The notes: generated by a model from the sequence alone, not told the origin. 64,000 bases of DNA from JBLMZI01 sp050258755 (GCA_050258755.1 JBLMZI010000010.1:1-64000), one strand, 5' to 3'; positions 33,489 to 42,890 are shown, counted from the stretch's first letter. Made by a program: numbers and translations.

Positions 33489-34295
33489 TCAAGGTCTGCG
33501 GCCGACGAAATATAACCGGGTGAACGCAAGCGTGACCCGGCCTTCCGAATCGGCCTGCTCCGCAAATGCCGCCTGAATAGTTTCCCGAAATGCCGAGATA
33601 TACGCGTCGGTAACAGGTGCGTCATAAAAAGCCTGATTCAGATAGCCGTTCTCGGCGCCGGACTGAAAGACCCGGTAGGCTTCGTCCAGTGTGAAACGGG
33701 TATGCTCGGTGCGCAGCTCGCAGTGCTGCACAGCGAACCCGGCCCTTTCGAACAATGCCTGATAGGCTTCGGCCGAATCCAAAAAGAAAAAGGGGCTGTG
33801 GAACCGGCTGAACGTTTTCCGGGTTTCGGGACGCGCCTTTACTTCATCCAGCGCGGTCAAAAACTGCGGGCAGTACCGGTTTGTGGCCGGCGCCTGAACA
33901 CCAAGCCGGCCACCGGGCCGCAAGGCTTGAAACAGGCTCCGAACCGCGTCTTCGACTGGAGAAAACCACTGAAACGCGGAATTGCAGAACACCACATCCC
34001 ATTCCGAATTAAAGAGGGCTGCCTCAGCGGGCACGACTTCGAAATCCAAATTGGAAGCCTGAAAAGAGGTACGGGCGGTCCGGATCATGCCTTCGGAGGC
34101 ATCGATGCCCAGGACGCTGCAGCCGGTCATCGCCGCGATTCGCGCGGTAACGCCGCCGGAACCGCAGCCTGCGTCAAGCACACATTCGCCGGGTTGAATC
34201 GAGAGCAGGCCCAGGAGAATTTCGGATGCCGCTTTTTGGACCAGCCCATCCTGCTCATAGCGAGCCGCTTTGCTGTCAAAATCAATCGTACCCAT
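33489..34295 (-). CDS. SAM-dependent methyltransferase (trans-aconitate methyltransferase-like)
   Basis: 268 aa. Motif I VLDAGCGSGGVTARI at about 39-53, then GIDASEGMI and the FCNSAFQWF block typical of Tam-like enzymes. The C-terminal half, with SRFHSPFFF and FDYxx-like aromatic residues, is the variable substrate cap. A well-spaced AGGAGG precedes the ATG. It forms a two-gene unit with the next methyltransferase. The true substrate cannot be told. Confidence 0.75.
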   Translation of the reverse strand: MGTIDFDSKAARYEQDGLVQKAASEILLGLLSIQPGECVLDAGCGSGGVTARIAAMTGCSVLGIDASEGMIRTARTSFQASNLDFEVVPAEAALFNSEWDVVFCNSAFQWFSPVEDAVRSLFQALRPGGRLGVQAPATNRYCPQFLTALDEVKARPETRKTFSRFHSPFFFLDSAEAYQALFERAGFAVQHCELRTEHTRFTLDEAYRVFQSGAENGYLNQAFYDAPVTDAYISAFRETIQAAFAEQADSEGRVTLAFTRLYFVGRRP

Positions 34296-34346
34296 TTGTT
34301 TTCCTCCTATTCAAACTTATTTCCCCACAGGAAACATCGTGGCTGT

Positions 34347-34369
34347 AAAAAAACCCGGCGGTGCCGGGT
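34347..34369 (-). terminator. Rho-independent terminator of the XRE-cupin gene
   Basis: ACCCGGC/GCCGGGT stem with a 3-nt loop, followed on the minus strand by TTTTTT. Confidence 0.85.
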
Positions 34370-34401
34370 GATCGGCGCAATCGATCTGGGATATCCGGCG
34401 C

Positions 34402-34953
34402 TCAGGAACAGAGCACGGATAAATAGGTCACTTTCTGCCCGGGGATCGGGACCGGTCCGTGCAGGTACTCGGCGTTGAAATAAAGGGCGTCGCCTTCGTT
34501 CAGCACCAGTTCCTCATCGGCGCAGGCATACTTCATGCTGCCGGAAAGAACCATTAAGAATTCCTGGCCCGGATGGGTGAAGCGCTGCGGCTGAAACCGG
34601 TCCGGTTCGTCAATCGTGACGATCATCGGCTCCATGCGCTGGTTGCGGAAGCCGCTGATCAGGTTTTCGAAATGCTGTCCATTGCCGTTTTGTTCCGGGG
34701 TGTACTGGCGGCGCTCATTCCGCCGGACCAGCTTGACCGGATTGTCATCAACCCCGCTGAACAGCTCGCCCAGAGAGACATCCAGGGCCTTGGCGATTCG
34801 GGCCAGGGTCGAGACCGGCGGCGAGACTTTATGGTTTTCGATCTTAGAGATCAGGCTTTTGGTGAATCCGGTCCGGCCGGCGACCTCGTCAAGGGTCAGT
34901 TCCTTTTCCACCCGGATCTTGCGAATTCGCCGTGCGATCAAGCGTTCTTCCAT
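34402..34953 (-). CDS. XRE-family regulator with C-terminal cupin domain
   Basis: 183 aa from ATG 34953 after GGGGTG. The N-terminal HTH_3 (about 5-62) reads LTLDEVAGRTGFTKSLISKI. The cupin_2 domain is at about 105-180, with HPGQEFLMVLSGSM and AEYLHGP. This architecture (SutR, PuuR-like) senses small metabolites in the cupin pocket. It lies divergent from the acyl-CoA dehydrogenase, and both promoters contain the word ATACTAT, so control of that gene and of itself is probable. Confidence 0.85.
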   Translation of the reverse strand: MEERLIARRIRKIRVEKELTLDEVAGRTGFTKSLISKIENHKVSPPVSTLARIAKALDVSLGELFSGVDDNPVKLVRRNERRQYTPEQNGNGQHFENLISGFRNQRMEPMIVTIDEPDRFQPQRFTHPGQEFLMVLSGSMKYACADEELVLNEGDALYFNAEYLHGPVPIPGQKVTYLSVLCS

Positions 34954-34987
34954 CAGCAGCACCCCATCAAGTTAACCTATAATACAA

Positions 34988-35016
34988 ATAGTATATCGAC
35001 AGGAAACCAAAGTCAA
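34988..35016 (-). promoter_or_regulatory. Promoter of the XRE-cupin gene
   Basis: On the minus strand TTGACT, 17-base spacer, TACTAT; the -10 lies in the ATACTAT word also present in the opposite promoter. Confidence 0.6.
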
Positions 35017-35054
35017 CCGGGGAAGGCATTGTGGGATCGTTCTTTACTTTATTA

Positions 35055-35083
35055 TTGGCGAATGTATATTTCGATAGTATAAT
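35055..35083 (+). promoter_or_regulatory. Promoter of the acyl-CoA dehydrogenase gene
   Basis: TTGGCG, 17-base spacer, TATAAT. The reverse complement of the spacer end contains ATACTAT, matching the divergent promoter. Confidence 0.6.
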
Positions 35084-35152
35084 ATTTCGTAGCGAAAAGT
35101 TAGGGGCACGTGGATCCCAAGAACAACTTTGTGAAAGAGAGTGATGGACACA

Positions 35153-36985
35153 ATGGCATCAACCAATTTCCTGTTCGATGTCCGGGACGCCAAGTTCCAG
35201 TTGAAAGAATGGCTGGACATGGAGAAACTGGTCGGCTGTGACGAGTACAAGGACTACTATTCGGCGGATGACGTGGATTCGTTTATCGACGTTGCCTACA
35301 AAGTGGCCCGTGACGTGATGGCCCCGGCCAACGGCGATGCCGACCTGATCGGCGTCAAATTTGACAATGGCGAAGTCACCCTGCCGGAATCCCTTAAAAA
35401 AGCGTATTACACGGTATGTGAGGCGGGAATGGGACCGTCCGTGTTTGATCGGAAAGCGGAAGCCCACGCACCGCGCCTGTTCGCCGCTCCGCAGATCGAA
35501 ATGCTGACCGCGGCGGCTCCCTGCATGGTCACCTACTGGGGCGCCGGCGGCGCAGCGGCCGAAGTCATTGAGCTGTACGGCAGCGAAACGCTGAAAAAGA
35601 CGGTGCTTCCTAAGATGTTTTCCGCCGAGTGGGGCGGCACCATGAACCTGACTGAACCCGGCGCGGGTTCCGATGTCGGTGCGCTGACCACCAAGGCAAC
35701 CCCGACCGACAAGCCCGGGATTTACACGATTAAAGGCACCAAGTGCTTCATCACTGCTGGACAAACCGACCTGTGGAGCAACATTATCCACCTTGTGCTG
35801 GCCCGTATTGAAGGCGCCCGTCCTGGCACAGCCGGCATCTCCCTTTTTGCGGTCCCCAAGATTAAGATTAACCCGGACGGCACCCTGGGCGCGCCAAACG
35901 ACGTGACCTGTGTCGGCATTGAACATAAGATGGGCCTGAAAGGTTCGGCAACCTGCACCCTCGCTTATGGTGAAGAGAACAACTGCGAAGGCTGGCTGAT
36001 CGGCAACCCGCCCGACGAAACCGGTAAAGCCGAAGGGCTGTCCCAGATGTTCCACATGATGAACGAAGCCCGCCTTTCCACCGGGATGATGGCTCTGTCC
36101 TGCGCGACCGAAGCCTATCTCAACGCCCGGGACTACACCAAGACCCGGATTCAGGGAACCAGACTGACCGATCCGAAAGGACCGCGGGTAGCCATTATCG
36201 AGCATGAAGACATCAAACGGATGCTGCTGCATCAGAAGGCCTGCACGGAGGCCATGCGCGCCCTGCTGTACAAGACCTACTGGTACACCGACATGGCGCT
36301 GGCCGCTGGCACTGAAGAAGAGCGCGCCTACTATGACGATATGTTCATGATCAACAACCCGATGTGCAAGGCCTACCCGACTGAAATGGCCTGGGGTTTG
36401 GTTTCGGAAGCGATCCAGTGCTACGGCGGATACGGATTCATGGAAGAATATCCGGTGGCCCAGCTGGCCCGCGACGTCAAAATCTTTTCGATTTGGGAAG
36501 GCACGACCTATATCCAATCCATGGACCTGGTCGGCCGCAAGCTGAATATGAAAAAGGGCAAACCCTTCATGAAGTGGATGATGGAAATCGGCGCATTTGT
36601 TGAAGCGAACAAGGACGACAAGGATTTCGCGGCCGAGGTCAAGATGCTGCAGGAAGCCTATGGCGCGTTCTCGGAAATCCTGATGCAGCTTCGCGCGAAG
36701 ATGACCGAAGGCAAAATCTCCTACATGCCGCTCTGGGCGACCCGGATTATGTTTGCCATGTCGATGGTTTACTGCGGGATGCTGATGCTGGAACAGGGGA
36801 TGATTGCTGCGAAGAAGCTCGCTGAACTGGGCGACAGCCATTATGACGCGAACTTCTACAAAGGCAAGATCGCCAGTGTTCGGTTTTACCTGATGAACGA
36901 AGTCCCGAGTGTATTGGCGCTGAAACGGCAGATCGAAGCGGCCGATTATTCGGCTGTCGAAGCAACCGCCGAATACTTCGGCTAG
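35153..36985 (+). CDS. Long-form acyl-CoA dehydrogenase with C-terminal extension
   Basis: 610 aa from ATG 35153 (starts at 35141 and 35144 are possible). Besides the usual FAD core (NLTEPGAGSD; KGTKCFITAG; YGGYGFMEEYPV; catalytic Glu in FSIWEGTTYIQ at about residue 449) it has the extra N-terminal segment DVRDAKFQLKEWL and a 130-residue helical C-terminal domain. This size class is found in anaerobic acyl-CoA and aromatic degraders and is unlike 380-aa butyryl-CoA dehydrogenases. It oxidises an acyl-CoA to enoyl-CoA. Single gene with strong promoter and terminator, divergent from an XRE-cupin regulator. No electron-transfer flavoprotein genes are adjacent. Confidence 0.9.
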   Translation: MASTNFLFDVRDAKFQLKEWLDMEKLVGCDEYKDYYSADDVDSFIDVAYKVARDVMAPANGDADLIGVKFDNGEVTLPESLKKAYYTVCEAGMGPSVFDRKAEAHAPRLFAAPQIEMLTAAAPCMVTYWGAGGAAAEVIELYGSETLKKTVLPKMFSAEWGGTMNLTEPGAGSDVGALTTKATPTDKPGIYTIKGTKCFITAGQTDLWSNIIHLVLARIEGARPGTAGISLFAVPKIKINPDGTLGAPNDVTCVGIEHKMGLKGSATCTLAYGEENNCEGWLIGNPPDETGKAEGLSQMFHMMNEARLSTGMMALSCATEAYLNARDYTKTRIQGTRLTDPKGPRVAIIEHEDIKRMLLHQKACTEAMRALLYKTYWYTDMALAAGTEEERAYYDDMFMINNPMCKAYPTEMAWGLVSEAIQCYGGYGFMEEYPVAQLARDVKIFSIWEGTTYIQSMDLVGRKLNMKKGKPFMKWMMEIGAFVEANKDDKDFAAEVKMLQEAYGAFSEILMQLRAKMTEGKISYMPLWATRIMFAMSMVYCGMLMLEQGMIAAKKLAELGDSHYDANFYKGKIASVRFYLMNEVPSVLALKRQIEAADYSAVEATAEYFG

Positions 36986-37042
36986 ATTTTGCCGCCAGGC
37001 CTGTTATGAAAACACAGTCACGACAACACACTTTTTCGTTGC

Positions 37043-37080
37043 GGCCCGCTTCAAACGATAAGCGGGCCTCATTTTTTCTT
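37043..37080 (+). terminator. Rho-independent terminator
   Basis: Nine-base stem GGCCCGCTT/AAGCGGGCC then TCATTTTTTCTT. Confidence 0.85.
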
Positions 37081-37190
37081 AAAAAAACCGGCATTTGCTT
37101 TCAGTATTTGCAGCGGTGTGAAACATTGGACCACAAATCGGTCTATAATAGAAATAATCCGGGAAAAACCTACAAGGAGGGCAGGCGGCG

Positions 37191-37865
37191 ATGAGTGACA
37201 ACCAAACTGCCCACAATGCCGGGGAATATGACGAGTTGATCGGCCGGACCATTCCGAACTATGAAGCCTTTCATGCCGAAACCCTGGATTTGGTTCGAAC
37301 CGCCAAACCGGACGCGAAAGCTTGGCTGGATACCGGATGCGGGACCGGAACCCTGGTTGAACGCGCGTCGGTTCTGTTTCCTGAAGCCCGGTTTGTGCTG
37401 GCCGATCCCTCGGTGGATATGCTGGCCATTGCGCAGGTCAAGCTCGCGGCTCAGCCCGGCCTTGAACTGGTTAACCTGGAAACGCGCGAATTGGCTTTTC
37501 CCGAGAATCGATTCGACGTCATCACCGCGATTCAGTGCCACCACTACCTGGATCGGGAACAGCGCCGGCTGGCAGTGGACCAATGTTTTCGGATGCTAAA
37601 AACGGGCGGTCTATTTGTGCTGTTCGAAAACATTCGTCCCCTGACACTGGCGGGAACTGAGATCGGGCTGAAACGCTGGGCGGCTTTTCAGGCAGCCTGC
37701 GGAAAGCCCAGGGATGAGGCCGATGCTCATATGACTCGGTTCGACCGGGAATACTTCCCGATTACAGTGGAAGAACACCTGGCGCTGCTTCGCGCGGCCG
37801 GCTTTTCCGCGGTGGAGCTGCTCTGGGTTTCCCAGATGCAGGCCGGGTTTTATGCTTTCAAGTAA
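37191..37865 (+). CDS. Class I SAM-dependent methyltransferase
   Basis: 224 aa. Motif I WLDTGCGTGTLVERA at about 45-59, then FVLADPSVDML and AIQCHHYLD. The C-terminal third (MTRFDREYFPITVEEHL) resembles methyltransferases of the type-11/25 group that act on small molecules. AAGGAGGGC lies upstream of ATG 37191. It is a single gene; TATAAT at 37144 may be its -10. Substrate unknown. Confidence 0.8.
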   Translation: MSDNQTAHNAGEYDELIGRTIPNYEAFHAETLDLVRTAKPDAKAWLDTGCGTGTLVERASVLFPEARFVLADPSVDMLAIAQVKLAAQPGLELVNLETRELAFPENRFDVITAIQCHHYLDREQRRLAVDQCFRMLKTGGLFVLFENIRPLTLAGTEIGLKRWAAFQAACGKPRDEADAHMTRFDREYFPITVEEHLALLRAAGFSAVELLWVSQMQAGFYAFK

Positions 37866-37931
37866 AGCTTAGAAAAGCTCCTTTTTGCCAGGATTTGCAC
37901 AAAGGGCGGAAAAGGAATGAAAAAGCTTACC

Positions 37932-37960
37932 TTGTTGAAGCAGCTTCAATGCCCTACAAT
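37932..37960 (+). promoter_or_regulatory. Promoter of the DEAD-box helicase gene
   Basis: TTGTTG, 17-base spacer, TACAAT; the ribosome binding site follows 18 bases later. Confidence 0.6.
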
Positions 37961-37992
37961 AGATGGGGTGCTTACTAAAGGAGTGTGACAAT

Positions 37993-39453
37993 TTGACATC
38001 GTTTGATCAACTGGGGCTCAGCGAACCGATTATGAGAGCGGTAGCGAGCCTGGGGTTCGAGGAACCCACCCCAATTCAAGCTGAAACCATCCCCGTCGCG
38101 ATGACGGGCCGGGACGTCGTGGGCCGCGCCCAGACGGGGACCGGAAAAACCGTTGCCTTTGCGATTCCGATCAGTGAACAGATCAGCGGCAACACCGAGG
38201 GCGTGCAGGTGCTGGTGGTAACCCCTACCCGCGAACTTGCCATCCAGGTTGCTGAAGAAATGAACAAAGTGGCGCAGTACAAAGGACTTCGTACCTTGCC
38301 GATTTACGGCGGGCAGGATATTGAACGCCAGATTCGGATGCTTGCGCGGCGGCCTCAGATTGTGGTCGGCACGCCGGGCCGAATCATGGACCACATGCGG
38401 CGACGGACCCTGAAGCTGGAAGGCATCAAAATCGTCGTGCTGGACGAAGCCGACGAAATGCTGAACATGGGCTTCATTGAGGATATCGAGACGATTCTTG
38501 CGGCGGTTCCCGACGAACGCCAAACGATGCTGTTTTCGGCGACGATTCCCTATCAAATCCGGGATCTGTCGCGCCGTTTTCTACGCGATCCGATCGAGAT
38601 CAGCATTCAGCCCAAAGAAGTGACGGTACCGACGATCCAGCAGAGCTACTGCGAAACCAGAGAAAATTTGAAGTTTGATATTCTTTGCCGGCTGCTGGAT
38701 ACCCAGTCTCCGGAGATGGCGATCATTTTTGCCCGGACCAAAAGACGGGTGGACGAGATTTCCGAAGGGTTGGGCAAAAGGGGTTACTCGTCCGAAGGTC
38801 TCCACAGTGACTTGTCGCAATCCCGGCGCGAGTCGGTACTGCGGCAGTTCCGCGAAGGAACCATTGAGATTTTAGTGGCGACTGATGTGGCGGCCCGAGG
38901 GTTGGATATCTCAGGCGTGACGCACGTTTACAACTTTGACGTACCGCAGGACCCCGAAAGCTATGTGCACCGGATCGGGCGCACCGGGCGGGCCGGGAAG
39001 ACCGGACAGGCGATCACGTTTGTAACCCCGCGCGAAATTGGATATCTGAAGACCATTGAGGCCCTGATGAAGCGCAAAATCGCGCTCCGTCCGGTTCCGT
39101 CCATGATGGAGGTCGTGCGCGGGCAGCAGCGCCAGGCGATGGAGCGGCTTACGCAGACGATTGAAGCGCAGGATTTGGAGCCATTCCGCGGCTTTGCCGA
39201 AAATCTTTTAGAAGAACACGATTCGGTGGAACTGGTCTCCGCGGCTCTGCGGCTGCTGACCAAAATCCCGGATCTGACCCCGGTGCAGCTCACCGAAGAG
39301 CGGGCTCAGCAGGCACGGCGTCCGGCTTCGGGTCAGCAGCGCCGCGATTACGGCCCCAAACCGGGGCACGGTTATGCCGATAAACGGCGCGGCACCGGCT
39401 TCGGCCGTTCCCACGGCCGGACCCCGGCTGGCAGCGGTAACAAAGGCCGCTAA
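37993..39453 (+). CDS. DEAD-box ATP-dependent RNA helicase (CshA/DeaD type)
   Basis: 486 aa from TTG 37993, nine bases after AAAGGAG. All helicase motifs are present: Q motif GFEEPTPIQ, motif I AQTGTGKT, Ia PTRELAIQ, II DEAD, III SAT, and VI HRIGRTGRAG. After the two RecA domains (to about 365) comes a CshA-like helical region and a basic Arg/Gly/Pro tail of about 50 residues that should bind RNA nonspecifically. There is no DbpA-type specificity domain. It unwinds structured RNA in ribosome assembly or mRNA decay, often at low temperature. Confidence 0.9.
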   Translation: MTSFDQLGLSEPIMRAVASLGFEEPTPIQAETIPVAMTGRDVVGRAQTGTGKTVAFAIPISEQISGNTEGVQVLVVTPTRELAIQVAEEMNKVAQYKGLRTLPIYGGQDIERQIRMLARRPQIVVGTPGRIMDHMRRRTLKLEGIKIVVLDEADEMLNMGFIEDIETILAAVPDERQTMLFSATIPYQIRDLSRRFLRDPIEISIQPKEVTVPTIQQSYCETRENLKFDILCRLLDTQSPEMAIIFARTKRRVDEISEGLGKRGYSSEGLHSDLSQSRRESVLRQFREGTIEILVATDVAARGLDISGVTHVYNFDVPQDPESYVHRIGRTGRAGKTGQAITFVTPREIGYLKTIEALMKRKIALRPVPSMMEVVRGQQRQAMERLTQTIEAQDLEPFRGFAENLLEEHDSVELVSAALRLLTKIPDLTPVQLTEERAQQARRPASGQQRRDYGPKPGHGYADKRRGTGFGRSHGRTPAGSGNKGR

Positions 39454-39476
39454 CCCAACAAAATCATACGGCTCAA

Positions 39477-39516
39477 CAAAACCAGTTCGCGGATTCGCGA
39501 GCTGGTTTTTTGTTTT
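39477..39516 (+). terminator. Rho-independent terminator
   Basis: ACCAG/CTGGT continuing into TCGCG/CGCGA, loop GATT, then TTTTTTGTTTT. Confidence 0.85.
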
Positions 39517-39596
39517 AGAGACAAAGCTGACTGAAATTGTTTGCAACCGGTACAATGAGAGTATTAAGACAATCAAATACTAAGGGGGATAATCTG

Positions 39597-39986
39597 ATGA
39601 AAGCTGCTTATTTGGCCCTGAAAAAACCGTTCTTTGCGCCGCCAGCCAGCGTTTTCGGCCCGGTTTGGACGGTACTGTACCTTCTAATGGCCTATTCCGC
39701 TTTCCGCGTTTTTCGCGTGGGATGGGAGAAACCCCAGGTAAAAACAGCCTTGCTGCTGTTCGGCATCCAACTGGTTTTAAACCTGATCTGGACGCCGCTC
39801 TTTTTCACGTTTGCGCTGCGCGGTCTCGCCCTGGTGGATCTGATTGTCCTGCTGGCGGTGCTGGTGCTGACCACAATCCGGTTTTACGCGTTGGATCATA
39901 TTGCCGCCTATCTGTTGGTTCCCTATGTTGCCTGGGTCAGTTTTGCGGGTGTTTTAAACGCTTCCGTCTGGTGGCTCAATCGATAA
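39597..39986 (+). CDS. tspO: TspO/MBR family protein lacking the first helix
   Basis: 129 aa from ATG 39597 after AGGGGG. Four hydrophobic helices with the TspO core: KKPFFAPPASVFGPVWTVLY, then LNLIWTPLFF and VPYVAWVSFAGVLNASVWWLN. Full TspO proteins are about 155 aa with five helices; here the sequence begins right at the loop after helix 1. An upstream start would have to read into the promoter region and carries no helix. TspO binds tetrapyrroles and acts in stress control. Single gene with probable promoter CTGACT-18-TACAAT. Confidence 0.8.
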   Translation: MKAAYLALKKPFFAPPASVFGPVWTVLYLLMAYSAFRVFRVGWEKPQVKTALLLFGIQLVLNLIWTPLFFTFALRGLALVDLIVLLAVLVLTTIRFYALDHIAAYLLVPYVAWVSFAGVLNASVWWLNR

Positions 39987-40050
39987 GTGAAAGAAACCGA
40001 TCTATTGTGCGTCCAAGTATAAAACCGGAATTCGGTGGGGAGGCAAATCC

Positions 40051-40338
40051 ATGGACGAGCAGGAACTGTACCGCAAAGCCGAAAAGCGGGTCAAAGAAAT
40101 CAAGGAGTTTTATACCCACACCGGTGTGTATGTGGTCATCAACACCGGACTGTACCTGATCAATATGCTTACCAGTCCTGGAATCTGGTGGTTTTACTGG
40201 CCTGCGGTCGGGTGGGGGATCGGCCTGGTGATCCACGGATTTACCGTCTTCGGACTGGGCGCGTTCCTGGGCCCCGAATGGGAGGAACGAAAGATCAAGG
40301 AACTGGTTGAGAAAGAAAAAAGCCGGCAGAAAATATAG
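40051..40338 (+). CDS. 2TM domain-containing protein
   Basis: 95 aa. An amphipathic N-terminus (YRKAEKRVKEIKEFYTH), two transmembrane helices (about 25-45 and 50-72) and a charged C-terminal helix KIKELVEKEKSRQ. This matches the 2TM domain family found alone or fused to HTH and kinase proteins; function unknown. GGGGAGG precedes ATG 40051. Terminated by a perfect 12-bp hairpin. Confidence 0.75.
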   Translation: MDEQELYRKAEKRVKEIKEFYTHTGVYVVINTGLYLINMLTSPGIWWFYWPAVGWGIGLVIHGFTVFGLGAFLGPEWEERKIKELVEKEKSRQKI

Positions 40339-40368
40339 CATCGATCCATACAATCTGCTGAAACCGCG

Positions 40369-40407
40369 AACCGGAACCGAACGAAAACAGTCGGTTCCGG
40401 TTTTTCG
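40369..40407 (+). terminator. Rho-independent terminator
   Basis: Perfect 12-base stem AACCGGAACCGA/TCGGTTCCGGTT with a 10-nt loop, then TTT. Confidence 0.85.
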
Positions 40408-40454
40408 ACCGGAGCGGAACGGGTGACGTTGAAGAAAAAGCGAACGATGTCAGA

Positions 40455-40483
40455 TTGTTCAAAAACCTGTCTTATGCCATAAT
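40455..40483 (+). promoter_or_regulatory. Promoter of the AAA ATPase operon
   Basis: TTGTTC, 17-base spacer, CATAAT, ending 86 bases before the AAA gene start. Confidence 0.5.
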
Positions 40484-40569
40484 TTACTATAGACAAATAC
40501 GGGCACACCGATGATTTCTAATCCCGTTTGCCCTGAAAGCGCATCTCGGCAGAATACGGAAGTGGACGA

Positions 40570-42807
40570 ATGATGAAATTCACGCTCCGGAAAAAGACGC
40601 CGGAGAACCCGGCGGTTTACCAGCGGGCCTGGTCTCAGGTGGAGGACGAATTGAAGCTGTTGGACCTGCGCATCTATGCCTTGATGGTCAAACAGCGGAT
40701 TGCTCAGGGTGAGCAGCAGTTCGACGCCTTCAAAGGACTGCTGCTGCAGGAACACGCCGCCTTTGATTTATTGGACCAACCGCGCCTTTCCAAGATCAAC
40801 AACCAGGAAACCACAGCGCTTGCCGAACAGATTGAAATCGCCAGGCAGGCCGTGCTGAACCGGCGGGCAGTCAGTGCACGAGCGGGGGTTCCCCTGCCGT
40901 TGGATCGGGTGGCAGTCCGTTTTGCCCTGGATTCGTTCGATGAACACTGTCTGATGCTGGCATTGGCGGTCGAGCTGGACCGCCGCTACGAGAAACTTTA
41001 TGGCTTCTTACAGGATGATGTCACTGCCAAAGCCCCGACCCTGGATTTGGCTTTGCAGTTATATACCGATGATGAGGACGAAATGAGGCTGCTGCTTGCC
41101 GCCTGGAGCCGTCCCGGCCATGACGCCGAAACCCTTTTCCGGCCGGAAACCGGCGGCAGCCGGCCTCTGCGGAATCGGGTCCTGCGGCTTGAACCCCAGG
41201 TCCTGCAGTTCCTGCTCAACCCTGACTGTGGCGACGGACTCGGTCCGGGACTGATCATTTGGATGAATCCGGAACCCACCCGCGAGGTCTATGTCTGGGG
41301 ACAGGAACCGGTTGATCAGCTTCAGGCCGTTTTAAATTGGTACCGAAGCGACGCTTATCCGGCCGGCCGCCATCTGATTGTGAACTGTACCGGACCGGAT
41401 GGGACCGGGCGAAAACAGGCGATCAGGAACTGTCTGGCCCAGGAAGGCAGGCCGCTGCTGCTGGCCGATTTGCGGCGCCTCTCCGATGCCGGGCAGGATC
41501 TAGCCGCGCTGGTGCGGGTGATGACGCTGGAAGCCCGTTTACGGGACGCCGCACTCATTTTTAATCATTTTGAGGCCGCTCCGATGCGGGAGTCCGGTGA
41601 AAACGTCCCGGGCCAGCTTAAGGAAAATGTTGACCTGATGCCGGTCTTTCTGAATGCGGTTCCGGCCATGCCCGGTCCGGTTTTCGTACTGTCCGAGCGG
41701 CCGTGGAAAAACACCGAACCGGCCCCGGACTGTATGGTGATTTCGGTTGATTTTCCGCTGCCGGATGACCAGGAACGCGAATCCCTCTGGCGCACTTTCA
41801 GCCAGGGTCTGTTATTCGAAACCGAGCCGGATTGGGGCGCGATGGCAGGCAAGTTCCGGTTTTCACCCGGGCAGATCCGCCGAGCGCTCCGGACCGCGGA
41901 CCATGCGGCCGCTGCCCGCGGGCGCGGTATGGTCGGCATGAATGAGCTGCACCAGGCTTGTTATGCGCAGGGCCAGCATCACCTGGAACGGAAGGCGGTC
42001 CGGATTATTCCAAAATACGGATGGGATGACCTGGTTGTGCCGCCGGATGTGAAGGAACTGCTGATGAACGCGGTGAATCAAATGAAATACCGGCATATTG
42101 TGTACGGACAGTGGGGGCTGGACCGAAAACTGGCTTATGGAAAAGGCTTGAGCATCATGTTTTCAGGACCGCCCGGGACCGGGAAAACCATGGCGGCCCA
42201 GGTGGTGGCGCATGACCTGGGGCTTGAACTGTACCGGATCGATCTGTCGCAGATCATCAGCAAATACATCGGTGAAACCGAAAAGAACCTGCACGAGATC
42301 TTTGAACAGGCAAGAACCAGCAGCGCGATCCTGTTTTTCGACGAAGCTGACGCCGTGTTCGGGAAACGGTCCGAGGTGAAAGACGCGCACGACCGCTATG
42401 CCAATATCGAAACCGCCTATTTGCTGCAGAAGATGGAGGAGTATGACGGTATGTCCATTCTGGCGACCAACTTCGCCAAGAACGTGGATGACGCTTTTCT
42501 GCGCCGGCTCAACATGATCGTCGATTTTCCGTTCCCGACGCCGGCATACCGGAAACTGATCTGGCGTTCCATGTTCCCGGATCAAATGCCCCTGTCCAGC
42601 GATATTGATTTTGATTTCCTGGCCAACCGGTTCGAGCTGTCGGGCGGAAACATAAAAAATGCCGTGATATCAGGGGCGTTTTTAGCGGCGCAGGACCATT
42701 CGTTGGTGGCCATGTCCCACCTGCTGCGGGCGATCCGCTACGAGCTTCAGAAAGACGGCAAGGTTTTCCGGAAGGAGATGTTCGGGGAGTACGGCGGCGA
42801 TTTTTAG
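40570..42807 (+). CDS. AAA+ ATPase of the extracellular contractile injection system type (Afp15/Pvc15-like)
   Basis: 745 aa. A degenerate N-terminal half with a winged-helix-like region and a weak first nucleotide-binding fold (TGPDGTGRKQ at about 275, Walker-like but altered) is followed by a full AAA+ core. The core has Walker A GPPGTGKT (533-540), Walker B LFFDEAD (D591, E592) and an arginine finger region DAFLRRLNMIVDFP. This size and order match the ATPases encoded with contractile injection particles (Afp15, Pvc15), which assist particle assembly. The next gene is a DUF4255 protein, the usual partner. No sheath, tube, baseplate or spike gene is in the window. Confidence 0.8.
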   Translation: MMKFTLRKKTPENPAVYQRAWSQVEDELKLLDLRIYALMVKQRIAQGEQQFDAFKGLLLQEHAAFDLLDQPRLSKINNQETTALAEQIEIARQAVLNRRAVSARAGVPLPLDRVAVRFALDSFDEHCLMLALAVELDRRYEKLYGFLQDDVTAKAPTLDLALQLYTDDEDEMRLLLAAWSRPGHDAETLFRPETGGSRPLRNRVLRLEPQVLQFLLNPDCGDGLGPGLIIWMNPEPTREVYVWGQEPVDQLQAVLNWYRSDAYPAGRHLIVNCTGPDGTGRKQAIRNCLAQEGRPLLLADLRRLSDAGQDLAALVRVMTLEARLRDAALIFNHFEAAPMRESGENVPGQLKENVDLMPVFLNAVPAMPGPVFVLSERPWKNTEPAPDCMVISVDFPLPDDQERESLWRTFSQGLLFETEPDWGAMAGKFRFSPGQIRRALRTADHAAAARGRGMVGMNELHQACYAQGQHHLERKAVRIIPKYGWDDLVVPPDVKELLMNAVNQMKYRHIVYGQWGLDRKLAYGKGLSIMFSGPPGTGKTMAAQVVAHDLGLELYRIDLSQIISKYIGETEKNLHEIFEQARTSSAILFFDEADAVFGKRSEVKDAHDRYANIETAYLLQKMEEYDGMSILATNFAKNVDDAFLRRLNMIVDFPFPTPAYRKLIWRSMFPDQMPLSSDIDFDFLANRFELSGGNIKNAVISGAFLAAQDHSLVAMSHLLRAIRYELQKDGKVFRKEMFGEYGGDF

Positions 42808-42890
42808 GCGTTTTCAAGCCTGATGGATTTTGCTTTCCACGCCAGGCTATGCGTTTGGATATGGGTTGACGGACCGAATCGAATGGGGGG

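Noticed and set aside
35159..36841. 560-aa open frame antisense to the acyl-CoA dehydrogenase gene
   Set aside because: His/Phe/Arg-rich shadow frame of a strongly biased coding gene; the plus-strand product is unmistakable.
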